64,000 nt of DNA from Trichomonas vaginalis G3 (GCF_026262505.1 NC_067206.1:6104879-6168878); one strand, 5' to 3'; counted from the stretch's first letter, positions 26,232-38,338 are shown. Notes: a model not told the origin generated them from the sequence alone. Program-made: numbers and translations.

Positions 26232-28313
26232 ATGAACCATTCCATTCACTGTGTTGGCATAGATCTTGGACATAAGAATGCAATTGTTGCAGTTAACACT
26301 AACGGAATAATCAAAGTCTGCGCTGATTCTTCATCTACAAAGATATTTCCAACTTTGATATCGTATGGCGAAGAAAGACGCTTTTTTGGAGATCAAGCTC
26401 AACTGAACCAACCCGATAACATAAGTTTTACAATTGCAAATCTCAGAAAATTGATTGGTTTACAATATAATTCACCAGACCGAGAAAGAATTGAACCTGA
26501 TTTTAGGTTTTCCTTGTGTAAATTGGAAAATGAATTAACTGGTATTTGGTGTAGAAATTTTCCTAAACCAAACGCTTTTTCACCAGAACAATGCATTGCA
26601 TCATTTTTAAAGCATTTAATTAACATTGCTAAAAAGGAAGAGAATGACCCAGAAGTAAACAAGTTATATTTATCGGTTGATCCAGATTGTTCAAATATTC
26701 AAAGAATTGGACTTTTGAATGCAGCAAAAATAGCTGGAATAGATTGTGAACTTGTCACATCAACAGTTGCTGCAGGAGCAGCATATATACACTCTCATAC
26801 AGATAAAATAGAACAAGATCCTTATCAATCAAAGACAATTTATGTAGTTGACATTGGTGATTCTTCATTAAAGGTTAGTATCCTCAAATTGTTTCAAAAT
26901 TCCATTGAAGTAATTGCTCATCAGCAAAAAAATGAAATCAGCGGCAGAAAAATCACTGAACTTCTAACTGAGTACCTCCTCAACAAAATATCACAGAAAT
27001 ACTTCATCAATCTCAGAAACGATTTGAGAAACAAATCCTCGTCCATGCATCAATTTCTCAAATCCGTTGAAAATGCCAAAAAAATTCTCTCAGCAAATAC
27101 TTCTGTCCAATTTGAATACCAGTATGGTGATAAATACATCAGTTTTCCCATTAATAGAGAAGATTTTGAAGATATTATCGAAGAATATGCAGAATACTGT
27201 GCATCATTTGTCAATGAACTGATCGAAACAAGTGATGACTTTCCAACCTTCATAGAACTCATCGGAGGAACATCCAGAATTCCGTTATTCCGCAAAAAGA
27301 TCGAAGAAATCGGAATTAAGGTTGTTTCAAACATCAATGTTGATGAATGTGTAGCCATTGGATGTGCTATGAAACCTTCTTTGCAGATTGCAGACATATT
27401 ATATCGTCCAATTGAAATTGAATCGGAAAATATAATAGTTTTCGATGCTCTTGAGTTCATTCCAACCATAACAAAGTCTTTTAACAAAATTGTAAATTTC
27501 TCATGTAAAGTAAAAGTTGAGTCAAATGGCAGCGATTACAAAGTTTATGTTGACTCAAATGGAGTTTTCAGAGTCAATTATGACATCAATTACGTAAAAG
27601 TTACAATTCCAAACGATTTTTCTGAAAATCAAATCAAAGAATTTAGAAAAATTGAGAAATCTTTGAAAAAACGCGACAAAAATGTTATTGAAAGCGACCA
27701 TTTAAAGATCATGCTTGAGTCAAAGATATATGAAGCGGAGGGAATCTTCAGAGACATGATCAATGAATTAATGAAGAACAAAAAATTCATGAATGAAGAA
27801 CAATTATCAAAGGAAAAAGAATTAAAGAAAAAAGAATTATTAAAGATATTTGAATTCCATAAACTAGATCAGATAGCTAATGAGAACAGAAAATAGTTTG
27901 ACAGAAATGAAGACATAAGACGTTTGAAGGATGAGTATAAATCCAGAATTGAAAAATTATCTTCACCAATTTCGGAGACAAAAAAAATTTTAGATCAGAT
28001 AAGTGAAATTACACAGGATCTTGAAACACGTAGATCGGAAATTTTCAATCGAAAGCAAGAAATTAGCCGAGATCGGCCGAGAGAAGATGATGGACTGAAG
28101 GAAGAGATCTCGAAATTGTGTGATGATTCCATTTTGTCGCTCGAATTTGTGCAGAATATGTATCAGTACCCAAATATGCTGAATAAAGTTGACGAAGCCT
28201 GGAAAGAGGTGAAGCACAATATTAACCTGATTCGCGACATGAGGAAAGAGCTACTCAAGAAGCCTTTGTTAGTGATAGGGAGGAGAAACAGAGGAAATTG
28301 CTATTGGGAGTAA
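26232..28313 (+). pseudogene. Hsp110/Hsp70-like chaperone, first paralogue, interrupted by a stop
   Basis: The ATPase domain is clear: phosphate-1 loop GIDLGHKNAIVAV, LLNAAKIAGIDCELV, phosphate-2 loop VVDIGDSSLKVSIL (the Hsp110 form rather than Hsp70 DLGGGT) and IELIGGTSRIPLFRKKI. A beta region and helical C-terminus follow. The first 554 codons are open; then TAG replaces the TGG (Trp) of the paralogue in an AGAAAA-T(A/G)G-TTTGAC context, after which the same frame continues for 139 codons to TAA. Either a recently inactivated copy or a truncated protein lacking part of its helical domain. A cytosolic co-chaperone/nucleotide-exchange role is expected for the family. Confidence 0.8.
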
Positions 28314-28339
28314 AGATTAAGTTTTTTTTTCTTAGTCAG

Positions 28340-29110
28340 AAGCAATGTTGTTCTGAAAGAGATTGAATTGTTTTTCCTTAACAAATGATACTACACTCTC
28401 TGAAATTTGTTTATATGTTCTGTTCCCGACTTCGTTGATTGAGAATTCTCTATTATTCACTACTGAAAGAAGCATTAATTAAATATTCCATCTCTCATCA
28501 GAGATATTTTGCCTTCTAAGTACTTATTCCATTCCTCATTTTCAGAATCCGATCACAACTTCTTCGAAATATAATTAGCATATTCATATGGTGTAAATAT
28601 CAATGAGAGAAGAAAATTATGGATACACAGCACTTTGTCATCTCAATCAACGTAATTTTCATCTTTATGATCTTTTTTGACTTTTTTTTTCTGACTTGTT
28701 GATTTTTCTGTCTTTGCTTCAGCATTTTTAAGTTTTAGGTTGTATTTTTAAGAAAATAAGTTAATTTATGTATAATATCGGTGTATTCTTGAATAATTTC
28801 TTCTTGATGATTATTATCATCGATTTCATCAACAGAAATGGTTAGTAGCATATTGAATTCAGATCATTAATTATGAAATTGATCTAAGCCATCACGTGAA
28901 GATTTAGCATCTCAAAATTTTGGTGGATTTTAATTTTCATCTTTTGAAAAATCTTCAAAAAATGCGCCAAACTTACTTTAGAAACTACTTTAATCATTTC
29001 TAAAACCATTATATGCGTTTGCTTTAAAAAGTTCAAAAATTTCCATTTCATCTTTATATGTTTGCTTGTAAATGTAGTAATTATCATCTGAATTTGAGTT
29101 AAATAATTGA
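28340..29110 (-). pseudogene. Decayed minus-strand gene downstream of Hsp110-like paralogue 1
   Basis: Short open stretches on the minus strand such as FTPYEYANYISKKL, SDSENEEWNKYLEGK and ISLMRDGIFN are separated by stops. The DNA is related to 56262-56980, downstream of the second paralogue, so it belongs to the same duplicated unit. I do not recognise the family. From here to the Polinton B boundary nothing else is seen. Confidence 0.4.
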
Positions 29111-29411
29111 AATCAGAAATATCAAAAGATTATATGCAGTGATATGCATTCGTTGTAGAAGTTCAACTGTGAGTCAAAAGGTGAACCTGACTTCCACTTT
29201 TTAAGAGATTACATACAATTAATTATATGAGATCCTCACAAAAAGTCAATTTCTGCAGAACTATTATCTCTAATTCGGCAGAATAACAAAGTATCATAAA
29301 ATACGCATACAAACAGAATGAACTCATATATATTTTACGTTTTACTTCAAGATTTTACATTTCGAAATTTAAATGAGGTCTTCAAGCAAGTAATTTAAGC
29401 ATAATTAGGAG

Positions 29412-29416
29412 CATTT
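29412..29416. repeat. Target-site duplication, left side of Polinton B
   Basis: CATTT directly before the TIR tip, repeated at 53642-53646. Five bp is within the range known for Mavericks. Confidence 0.8.
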
Positions 29417-29473
29417 AGGTCAGGTAAGTGGGGCTTCCAGGCGCGTTGCGCCCTCTAGCCCATAAGAAATTTT
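29417..29473 (+). repeat. Left terminal inverted repeat of Polinton B
   Basis: It begins AGGTCAGGTAAGTGGGGCTT, contains the GGCGC-GTT-GCGCC hairpin and CTCTAGCCCATAA, and pairs with 53585-53641 over 57 bp with two mismatches. The AGGTCAGGTA tip is unlike the homopolymer tip of copy A. Confidence 0.9.
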
Positions 29474-29673
29474 GCCCAAGACCCAAGAGGAGGACCGAAC
29501 CCCAGCCGACCAGCCGGTGACAAAACCAAAACCGTTGTTATTTACATCATATTAATGGTGTCACTTTTTAAAATGTCACTTTTTACGCCGCTTTTCACAA
29601 ATTATATATGTTTTCATGTTTTGTCACTTTTCTGTCACTTTTCGGGTAAAAACATTTTTATTATTATATATAA

Positions 29674-30491
29674 ATGAATTTTACAAAACCACCGTTACCG
29701 TTCTTTGGAAATAAGAGTAGATGCAAAGATATTATATTGAGAGAACTTAAGAAACTACCGAATGGTCTAACATTTGTAGATTTGTTCGGTGGAAGTTTCT
29801 ATATATCCCATTTATGTCATACCGTATTTCCTGACTCAAAGATTATATGCAATGACTTCGACAACTATATGGACCGTCTCAAACATATTCCAGACACAAA
29901 CAATATATTGAAAGAGTTAAAAGAAAAGATACCTATAGGTAAGATGGAACGTATACCATTAGATAAGAAAAATATTGTGAGAGAGGTTTTGAAAAAAGCA
30001 GAATATATAGACTGGGATAGTATATCTGCTAGACTATTATATAGTGGTGCTATAAGAGTTCATGACATTGAAACACTTATGTCAAAAGTTTTATATCTTA
30101 ACTATACAAATGTTTTCAAAGAGGACATAGAAAAATATATTGAGGGTATAGAGTTTGTGAGATGTCATTGGACAGAGTTGTATGAAAAATATAAAGACAA
30201 GGAAAATGTTTTCTTTATAGTGGACCCGCCGTTCTATAACACATGGGATTTTCAATACCAAGTAGACTGGACTTTGAGAGACTCTTTAGAAACTTTAGAC
30301 GTTATACATAACCATCCATGCTTTTACTTTACATCCGATAAAAGTGGTTTGGAAACCGTTATGAGATGGTTAGAGGACATACATGACTATGAGTTTATAT
30401 ATGACAAATAGAATATGAGAGAGGTCCTATAAACCGGAGAAAGTGTCACAATAAAGAAATTTTATTAGTAAGTAAATGTGGTTTGAAATAG
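29674..30491 (+). pseudogene. DNA adenine-N6 methyltransferase, D12 class (Polinton B), broken
   Basis: Near-identical to the copy A gene, with FVDLFGGS and DPPF motifs present and the same doubled TCACTTTTC leader. One break. The 3-prime end overlaps the 43-residue membrane-protein gene exactly as in copy A. Confidence 0.82.
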
Positions 30492-30607
30492 GACTACTTG
30501 TTTTAGGTTTTTTCCATTGTGTCATTTATTTATTTGACGTGGCAGAAAAGTACAGAGAATATGAAGATGAACCAATGCCTGCAAATGTTCAGCATATGTA
30601 CTCGTAA
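30476..30607 (+). CDS. 43-residue single-pass membrane protein (Polinton B)
   Basis: Same length and hydrophobic start (MWFEIGLLVLGFFHCVIYLF) as in copy A, with only minor changes in the charged tail. An open frame of identical length in both copies, overlapping another gene, argues for a real protein. Confidence 0.6.
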   Translation: MWFEIGLLVLGFFHCVIYLFDVAEKYREYEDEPMPANVQHMYS

Positions 30608-30630
30608 GAGATATTTTTATCTAATATTAA

Positions 30631-30993
30631 ATGGACGCACAGAACTTAGCGAATGCACAGCAACCTGGACAACCAAACCCAGAGAATATTCCAAATGAAG
30701 TTAGAATACAAACTGCAATGGCAAACTATGGTCAAGTGCCAACAGATGTACAAATGCAAACTGCCATGTCAAATGATGCTGCGTTAGGTTTGCCACCATG
30801 GTATGCAAATATGAGATGGAAAGAGTTTTATACAAACCCTGAAGTGGGATATAAACAACTTTATGCAGATGACGCGAACACAGGAGTTGACCCAGAATAT
30901 GTTTTCTACCAGAGGAGAAACAGAATGTATGAGCTCCAGTTAAAGAATGCTATGGAACTCAACAGGAAACGTAAGAGACTAGGCGGACATTAG
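30631..30993 (+). CDS. Small Gln/Asn/Pro-rich protein, 120 residues (Polinton B)
   Basis: Identical in protein sequence to the copy A gene at 1804, despite a silent base change. The same TTTTTATCTAATATTAA leader is present. Unrecognised family; probably structural by position. Confidence 0.7.
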   Translation: MDAQNLANAQQPGQPNPENIPNEVRIQTAMANYGQVPTDVQMQTAMSNDAALGLPPWYANMRWKEFYTNPEVGYKQLYADDANTGVDPEYVFYQRRNRMYELQLKNAMELNRKRKRLGGH

Positions 30994-31011
30994 ATTTTTA
31001 CATATAGTAAA

Positions 31012-31254
31012 ATGGGTTTCTTCAGTAAGATAGGAAACTTCTTTCGAAATGTTGGAAGAGGTATATGGAATGGAATAAAATCTGTCGGAAGAGGAGTATG
31101 GAACGGTGTCAAAAATATTGGTAAAAGAGTAGGTCAGTTTGTTGGTATTATACCTAAAGACCCTGAACCAGAAGAGCAAGCTCCTGTTATACAACAGCCT
31201 GAACTTGCACCACAGTCTAGTTGGCAACCAAATCCAACACCTCAACCGTATTAA
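31012..31254 (+). CDS. Small amphipathic-helix protein with 11-residue repeats (Polinton B)
   Basis: 80 residues, with the units NVGRGIWNGIK and SVGRGVWNGVK kept in register and the Pro/Gln tail conserved. Substitutions within the repeats are conservative (Thr/Ser, Ile/Val), so the amphipathic pattern is maintained. Confidence 0.65.
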   Translation: MGFFSKIGNFFRNVGRGIWNGIKSVGRGVWNGVKNIGKRVGQFVGIIPKDPEPEEQAPVIQQPELAPQSSWQPNPTPQPY

Positions 31255-31258
31255 AAAA

Positions 31259-32112
31259 TTATATTTTTATCGTTCGATAGTAGTTGTATAATGAAACTAA
31301 GTTCTAAGTAAAAACGCATGGTATAATGAAATTAATTCTTTTCTTCCATCTGTAGTAAACCATACTTGAAAGTCTGAAATCTTCTCCACTCGGCGGTTCA
31401 TATAACTTTGTAGGTTTTTCGTAAAAAGTCATTCATCAGACATAAGAAAGAGTTTTGCGCACCAGAAAATGAAGCATGAACAATAATAGCATCTGGGTCG
31501 AAAATATTTTCATATGTTCATTAGGGTTTTCGACTTCATAATAGTCCGGGTGTACTGGATATGCTGCAGGCTGATTTAAACATCCTTTAAATCTATACCA
31601 TCCAAGTTGTTATATTTTGTAGAAATATAAACGTTTTCTCCAAGGTCTTCTATTTTATTGATTTTAACAGTTGCATTTTTTCCCTGTCATAAATATATCG
31701 AGATGGTATTCTCCTTCGTCAATGTTATACTGGTTTGCATATTCAATATAGATATCGTTTATTTTTTTCTTGAAAAGCTTGAAGAGTTGTTTCTAAGTTT
31801 ATAAGCAAACTAACTTGTAAAAGTTTTCCCTGTTCAAATTTCTCATACATACGTTTTCTTTGTTATAGTATCGAACTTCAAAACCGACCGTAAATGGGAA
31901 ACCATGTATGGCTTCTGAAATGAACTTCATTCTACGAAAGCCAATAGCTTTTGTGACGGATGGGTCTCTTAACCATCTTAATGGGTAGTCAAAAACGATA
32001 GCCTTCATGCTTTACGGTATCTGTCTCAAACTTTTGACGCGACATTAGTAAAAAGTTCATCTAATGGTTTAGTTGTAGCAACTCTAGAATTTTCTTTTTC
32101 TATTGGAAGCAT
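31259..32112 (-). pseudogene. Leftward unknown protein, 282-residue family (Polinton B), broken
   Basis: The counterpart of 2432-3280. The N-terminal (FDYPLRWLRDPS, AIGFRRMKF) and C-terminal parts match closely, while the middle is clearly more diverged than the neighbouring genes. Several breaks. Divergent from the fibre gene across 18 bp with a TCTATAATAAAA core. Confidence 0.6.
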
Positions 32113-32130
32113 ATTTTATCTATAATAAAA

Positions 32131-33797
32131 ATGTCAAATGAAACAGCGTCTATGAGAGAAATACAACACAACCGACAACTCATTATGCAAGCTCTAAATA
32201 AGAACACAACAAACTTTTCAAACTATTCTAAGATATCTGAGTCATTGAAAGGGGGTGACTTAAAACTGACATTAAACCCTATAACAGATGAGTTTCTGTT
32301 TCAAGACAATAAGAACCATACTGTCTGTATAAATCCAACAAAAGGAACTTTAAACGAGAAACCTATAAATGAACTTCTTTTGAAAGCAGATGTTGACAAC
32401 AAAGCTGACAAAGAATATGTAGACGATGCAATAGCAAAAGAAGAAGAAAGAGCTAACAATGCTTATGCAACAAAAGAACATACTCATCCTGAACTAGCAG
32501 ACAAAACATATGTTGACAATAAAATGTCAAGTGAAGTGACAAGAGCTGAAAACGAATATTCTAAAAAGACTCATATACATTATATTAACCAAATACCAAG
32601 TCTTAAGGAAACATTAGAGACAAAAGCAGATAAGACTCATACACATACCATTGCAAATATTACAAACTTACAAGAAACCTTAAACAGGAAAAGTGACGTT
32701 GGACATACACATACATCTTCTGAAATAACAGACTTAAACGTTAGCCTTGAAAATAAAGCAGATAAAACATATGTCAATGAAATATACCAAAGTTTGATAG
32801 GAACAAAAAATATTGAAACTATTGTTGGTGACTTTTCTGTCAATGAAGAAAATAAATATTTTAGATGGCAGTTGGTACAGTCCTTAAAAAATGGTACACG
32901 GCATAAACTCATTCCGAAAATATAACAATGAAATGTATGTAAGCTATAAAAAGAATGATGGTACACAAGTTAAAGTTCCATTAGACAACAACTGCTACTT
33001 AAACTTATATGGAGACGAACAAAGAAATATTTAAGAGTTTATGAAATGGCAGATATGACATTGCTGACCCAGCTCCGGCACCACATTATTATGACTATGG
33101 AGATGACGACAGAACACCACATGTAGATGAACAAAAGCTAACATTATATTAGATTATTATAGATATAAAGATATAATGCAATAGAAAAAACGAGAATAGT
33201 ATATTATTATACAGATGACAGAAATAAATATTATAGTCAAGATTTTACCTACCCTGAAAACATAAATTATATTATAAAAAATATTCTGACACAAACAGAA
33301 GAAACCTGAAATAGTTGCACTATATTTTAAGTTCAAAAAGAGCAATCCTATAATATCTCATATGTTTGATTTAATGAACCCAGTAGGTTCTATTTATACA
33401 TCTATGGATGCAAGAGGTCCTCAAGTAATGTTTGGTGTTGGTGCATGGGAACAAATAGTCGACAGGTTTTTGTATTGTGCAAACTCTTCAAAGGAAACAA
33501 GTGGAAGTAAAACGATTTCAGGTGAAAATTTACCTGCACACAGTCATTACATAGATTTAAGTACATCTCAAGCAGGTTGGCAATAAGCATAGATATTGGG
33601 ATTGGTCAGGAATGACAAAAGGTAAAGGATATGATGTTAAGGACGACGTTAAGTTTGCTATAAATTGTTACTGGAGTGACACGCAGGGAGAAGGAAACCA
33701 TACACATTTCGTTTCAGGATATACGCAAACAACGGGACAAAGTAAAGAATACATGCCACCTTACATGACAGTTTACGCATGGTATAGAATTGCTTAG
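32131..33797 (+). pseudogene. Fibre / receptor-binding protein with phage tail-collar-type tip (Polinton B), broken
   Basis: Same architecture as in copy A: KADKxYVD and HTHT shaft modules, Tyr-rich middle, and the GAWEQIVDRF, NLPAHSH and MPPYMTVYAWYR tip. One shaft module is replaced by a different sequence (INQIPSLKETLETKADK in place of the ISEITDLQETLNSKSAV-type unit). Several breaks, mostly in the middle part. Confidence 0.75.
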
Positions 33798-34810
33798 TCG
33801 TCATTTTCAACTTCTTTAGCATATTCGTCAGGAGTTTGTCTTATATTTGTTAGGAACTGTCTTTGAAAGTATACCACCTTGAACTTTGACAAGTTTGAAA
33901 CGAGGTCTGACAATAGTAGTTATCTTCTGCTTGCAGTGTGTACATTTTGCCATGTTTGCCTAAAACTTCATATATTCTCTTGTATACTTTCTTCTATTTT
34001 TACGAACACGAATGTGAGTACCTGTCGGGTTCCCATTGTTGTCATAGTCAATAGTATTTTCATATGGGTCGCGTTTAGGTATTTCTATTTTTACTTTGTC
34101 ACCTTTCTGAAGTTTGAAGCCCGGCATTCTTTCTTGTTTGTCTCTTTTGACTAAATTATTAAATATATAGTCTTTCTCTAAGTCAGGGTTGTTTTTCATT
34201 TCTTCGGGGGAGTGGTTTCCCAAACCTTTTTGTTTACGGTTATTGTAAATATTTAAAACTTGTCTCATCTTTGCCATGGAGAAGTGTCTATATTTGTCGT
34301 CATATGACATTTCATTTGCTTCACCACCTTGTGGTTGGTTTAAGTCTCTTAACATTTTTATACAACCGTCAATGACACCAAGAGCAGAATGGTTTTGGTC
34401 GACAATGAAATATTGGTTTACATTTTTTGAACGCAGATAGTTTTTTACATCATCTGATTTGAAAGAACTTTCACAGTCAGATGTCAGTTTTTGTTGGATG
34501 GTATTTGTCAACGAATATTGTCAAAGCAGTTTTCACATCTAAAATATTTTTGGACCATAATGGTATGGCTTCACAGTATCTTGTGTTTTGACGCAACAAA
34601 TATTAACCAGTATGGAGGTCCATCTGTTCTCACTCTCGGAATGTTTTCCAAGATATCCATAAACCAAGCATTTGGTGTTGAACTAAAGATTTTTATCATG
34701 AGTGCTTTCTTTGTCGCTTTAGAAAATAGGGGTCCTTGTTTGGATTCGTCATTTTTTACCCTATAAGAAATGGGTTTATTTGGCGCATTAGCAGGAGTCG
34801 CATCTAGATT
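33794..34810 (-). pseudogene. rve-family integrase of Polinton B, broken
   Basis: It shows the core strand near NAWFMDILENIP, FIVDQNHSALGVIDGCIKML, and a C-terminal KGDKVKIEIPKRDPYEN and basic RVRKNRRKYTREY region, matching Polinton integrases. Convergent with the fibre gene, with overlapping ends. A few breaks, fewer than in copy A. The 5-prime limit is approximate. Confidence 0.78.
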
Positions 34811-34819
34811 TTTACCCCA

Positions 34820-35182
34820 GTGGGAACAATAGCCAGAGGTGCATTTGGAGTTGGAAGGAAGATTTTGAGTACATTAGGTATACTGAAAGACAAAGCTCAG
34901 CCTATTATACAAACTGTACAGAAAGGTTGGGATGTAGCACGAGATGCAACAAATCTTATTCCAAATCCTGAAACAAGAGGAAAAGTTCAAGGATGGATGG
35001 ACAATGTAGGAAGACAAGCAGGAAACTATTATAACAAAGCAAATGACTACTATAACCAAGCAGGACACTATATGGACCAAGGTGAAAGATTCTTTAACAG
35101 AGGATATAACCATGCACAACAGTGGGTAAACAATAACCAACCTCAACCGCCTCAAACGTGGGAATGTAAAGTTTTTTATTGA
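34820..35182 (+). CDS. Small Gln/Asn/Tyr-rich amphipathic protein (Polinton B)
   Basis: About 115 residues: a Gly/Arg-rich start (ARGAFGVGRKI), a hydrophobic helix, then NKANDYYNQAGHYMDQGERF and a Pro/Gln end. It matches the copy A gene at 6030. The exact 5-prime end is uncertain. Possible minor structural protein. Confidence 0.5.
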   Translation: MGTIARGAFGVGRKILSTLGILKDKAQPIIQTVQKGWDVARDATNLIPNPETRGKVQGWMDNVGRQAGNYYNKANDYYNQAGHYMDQGERFFNRGYNHAQQWVNNNQPQPPQTWECKVFY

Positions 35183-35188
35183 GATGAA

Positions 35189-35353
35189 ATGAACAATGCA
35201 GCATTGAGACAAATGAGTTCAAGATGGATTTGTCGGCTTCCAGCATTTAAACCGATACCATATAGTCAGGCTCAGCATGTGAAACTGAATGATATTATTA
35301 AAGGAACCATCCCACCTCCACAACAACAACCAGTTGAAAACAAACCAAACTAA
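35189..35353 (+). CDS. 54-residue protein of the MNN...VENKPN family, first tandem member (Polinton B)
   Basis: MNNAALRQMSSRWICRLPA at the N-terminus, a unique middle (KPIPYSQAQHVKLNDIIKG) and the shared PVENKPN end. It is preceded by the ATTGAGATGAA leader. Tandem with the next gene. Confidence 0.55.
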   Translation: MNNAALRQMSSRWICRLPAFKPIPYSQAQHVKLNDIIKGTIPPPQQQPVENKPN

Positions 35354-35373
35354 AATTTTTTTACTGAGATGAA

Positions 35374-35514
35374 ATGAACAATGCAGCTTTAAACAGAATA
35401 AGTCATGGAAGACCACCTTTTACACCACGTGTTTGTAAAGTTCTTCCTATACCTCAGGAAGTTTTAGACCGACTTAAAAAACCTAAACAACCAGTTGAAA
35501 ACAAACCAAACTAA
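35374..35514 (+). CDS. 46-residue protein of the MNN...VENKPN family, second tandem member (Polinton B)
   Basis: MNNAALNRISHGRPPFTPRV followed by LPIPQEVLDRLKK and the PVENKPN end. The leader ACTGAGATGAA is the same as before the first member, so gene and promoter were duplicated together. The single gene of copy A joins the N-terminal type of the first member to the C-terminal type of this one. Confidence 0.55.
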   Translation: MNNAALNRISHGRPPFTPRVCKVLPIPQEVLDRLKKPKQPVENKPN

Positions 35515-35533
35515 AATTTTTTACTGAGATGAA

Positions 35534-36117
35534 ATGACCGAAGAAGTTGAAACGGTAGATTTGACACCACAAACAAAAAGTTCAGAACCATTGTCAAAAC
35601 CTGTCAAAGAACTTACAGATGAAGAAAAAATTCAATAATAGAAAGTGCCAGGTCTGGAAATAAAACCCTAACTATAAAGTCACTTTTCATAGAAATGGAA
35701 CGGCTAGTATCTCAAAAAAGAAACAGACTCTCACAAATAAAATATTGAAGTCTGAAGGAGCTTTCGAGACAACAGATGGAAAAGTTTACTTCACTGACCA
35801 ACAGTTCATTATAGAACATCTCATTGACTTAGAGTCGAAATATTCTAAACTTTACAACAAACACAAAAAGTTGAAAGGAAAACAAAAACAAATGGCATAT
35901 GATATTTATGAAGATGTTGACGACACAACTGTTCCTGCAAGTGAAGTAAAGTCAGAGGAACCGAAAAGTGACGAAAAAACCGATAGAAGAAGAAAAACCA
36001 AAAACTGAAGATAAACCAAAACCAAAGTTTAGTTTCCAAACTAAACCAAGTCAACCTTCATTAGCTGGTATGGGTTGGCGTCAAAGACTTATGGCAGCAG
36101 GCGGTTATGTAAAGTAA
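35534..36117 (+). pseudogene. Charged, partly coiled-coil protein (Polinton B), broken
   Basis: The counterpart of 6523-7108: MTEEVETVDLTPQT start, EHLIDLESKYSKLYNKHKK helix and SLAGMGWRQRL end. A few breaks. Located between the small tandem genes and the polymerase, as in copy A. Confidence 0.5.
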
Positions 36118-36144
36118 AGAAAAAATATTTTTTTATTTTTATAA

Positions 36145-38296
36145 AATGCCCCATATAGAATGGACAGAAAGTCTGCTAGAATAAAAGCAGAGTTACAAAG
36201 ATATGGTTGGAGAGTTTCGAAGAAGTTTAAATATAAGAAAGGAAAACCCATAAAAGTCTATGACAAACTGGCTGGTCTGACCTACGAATTAGATTTGGAA
36301 ACAGCACGTGCCAATTATCCAAACAGACTAGAGAGGTTAGAAGAAGAACGTCTTATGGACATGCCTTTCGATGTTAGTGAACCTCAAGTTGAAGGACACG
36401 ACGGCTTTGCCAGATTCTACTGGAAACATGACGAACAATTGCATCCTTTGAGAAGGAAAAAAGGAAAAGGTGAAGACGCACATGCTCCCATGGAAAGAAC
36501 AAGATATGCATATGAAAAGTATCGTGAAGTTAGAAGTCAAATTACATCTGGTCGAACCTTTACAGTAAACTTTGACGAAGGAAAGAACAAAGAAGGCTTC
36601 ATGGGAGTACTTGCTGCAATTCAAGACGGAAATAAGAAAGGACACAATCTCAGATTGACCATAACAGATTTGGATGGTCACATTTACTATGCACATGGCA
36701 ATGAACAAACAGCCGCAAAACTTCTTGACGCTTTCAAGACTACAAAGAGAGAACAAATGGTTGACTCCGACTCAGACATTTTAATGCAATTGAAGGAATT
36801 GCAAGTGTCAAGTTCGAATGGTACCAACCTAACCCTCAAGTAGTGAGACAACATGCTGGATACTTCCCGTTCATAAATAAGTCTGACATTGACTTGACCA
36901 GGTATGGAATTTACAATTCAATTGAAACAATTGTCAATGAACCTTGTATTCTTACATGTCTCAGGAACTCTGGTCTTGTTACAGATGAGAAGATGAAGTA
37001 TCTTGAGTCATGTGTGAAGACAAGGTACATTCTCAGAGGTCAATTGGCAAAAATTGCACCGTTGGCAAATGTCAATATCCGAGTCAACATACCTACAGCT
37101 AAAGGTTCTTCACACGACGACTATGTTGTTGACAAAGACTTACCATGGTTGAAGATTGTAATTGTTCACAACCACTTCATGTTGAACGAAAGTCTTACAA
37201 ACACATTCTTTGGTAAAAGTAAGTGCAACATTGTCAGAGCTGTAAACATTCTTTTCGAGAAAGGTTTGTTGGAACCAATTCCAGATGACAAGCTGACAGA
37301 AACTTTTGTACCAAAAGACGAAACAAACTTTTCATTGTTAGCAAGACCAAAAGTTGTTCCAGACAAAGTTCTAGTACAAAAGAAGTACACAGTTCCACAA
37401 GGGGTTGGTATGTTCGGATACCAACCTGAACCAGAAGAACTTCCAATGAGGTTGCAAGAACTTCAAGATGCTATAAACAAACTTCCATTGAGACATCCAT
37501 TGACGTCAAATTGTATTGGAGAGCATCTGAGTTAGGTCAGAAGGTTTTATATGAAACAGGTTGCTTCGACGATGTTTATGAGATAACAGGAGAAGTTTCT
37601 CAGAAGATAAGAGACTCACTTGAATTTCCACAAACTGGACTAATTGGTTGCGACAAGTTCGACTCAGATGAAAAGATATACTATGTCGACCTTAACGCTG
37701 CATACATGAGGTTTGTCCAATATATTCCGACTGGAATTCCAAACGAAGATGGTGAGTTCCCGGGAAGGAACTATACAGTTGGAAAAGTCATACAACAACT
37801 GTATGATATTAGGAAAGCTTCAAACCCCAAACTTGCAATGACACTCAAATTGCTTATGAATTCGACATGGGGATATTCCATTAAGAAACCTCAAGAGATG
37901 AAGAGTAAACATTATGAGAAGGTCGACAACTTTGTTGAAAGGTTTTCTCCTTTTGTTTTGAAGTACGAATTCACTCAAGGTCAAAGTGGCTTAGTAACCA
38001 CATTAAAACCTATTGTCGAACATTGGTCTTACCCTCAGTTCGCAAAGGCAGTCCTTGACAACTACAACAAATTCTTCTCCGAAGTCAAATCCAAAGTGAA
38101 GGTTTACTATGAGAACATTGACGCACTCATGACGAACGAAGAAGGCTATAACAAACTCATTGAAATGGGTTTAGTCGGTGAAAAGATGGGCTGTTTTAAG
38201 CTAGATAAGGTATTTTCCGAAGTTCATGTCCTCTCCAAGCGTAAGTACTGGGGTGTTAAAGAAGATGGTGAAATAGTTAAACATTGCATGAAATAA
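36145..38296 (+). pseudogene. Protein-primed family B DNA polymerase of Polinton B, broken
   Basis: It carries the same landmarks as copy A: GFARFYWKH, YYVDLNAAYMRF, KLLMNSTWGYSI, the YYENIDALMT region and LSKRKYWG. A few breaks. The last 35 codons differ more from copy A than the rest, just before the point where the two elements carry different cargo. Confidence 0.85.
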
Positions 38297-38338
38297 AAAT
38301 GTTTTTCAAAAAAGTGACATTTTTTAATTTTATTTGAA

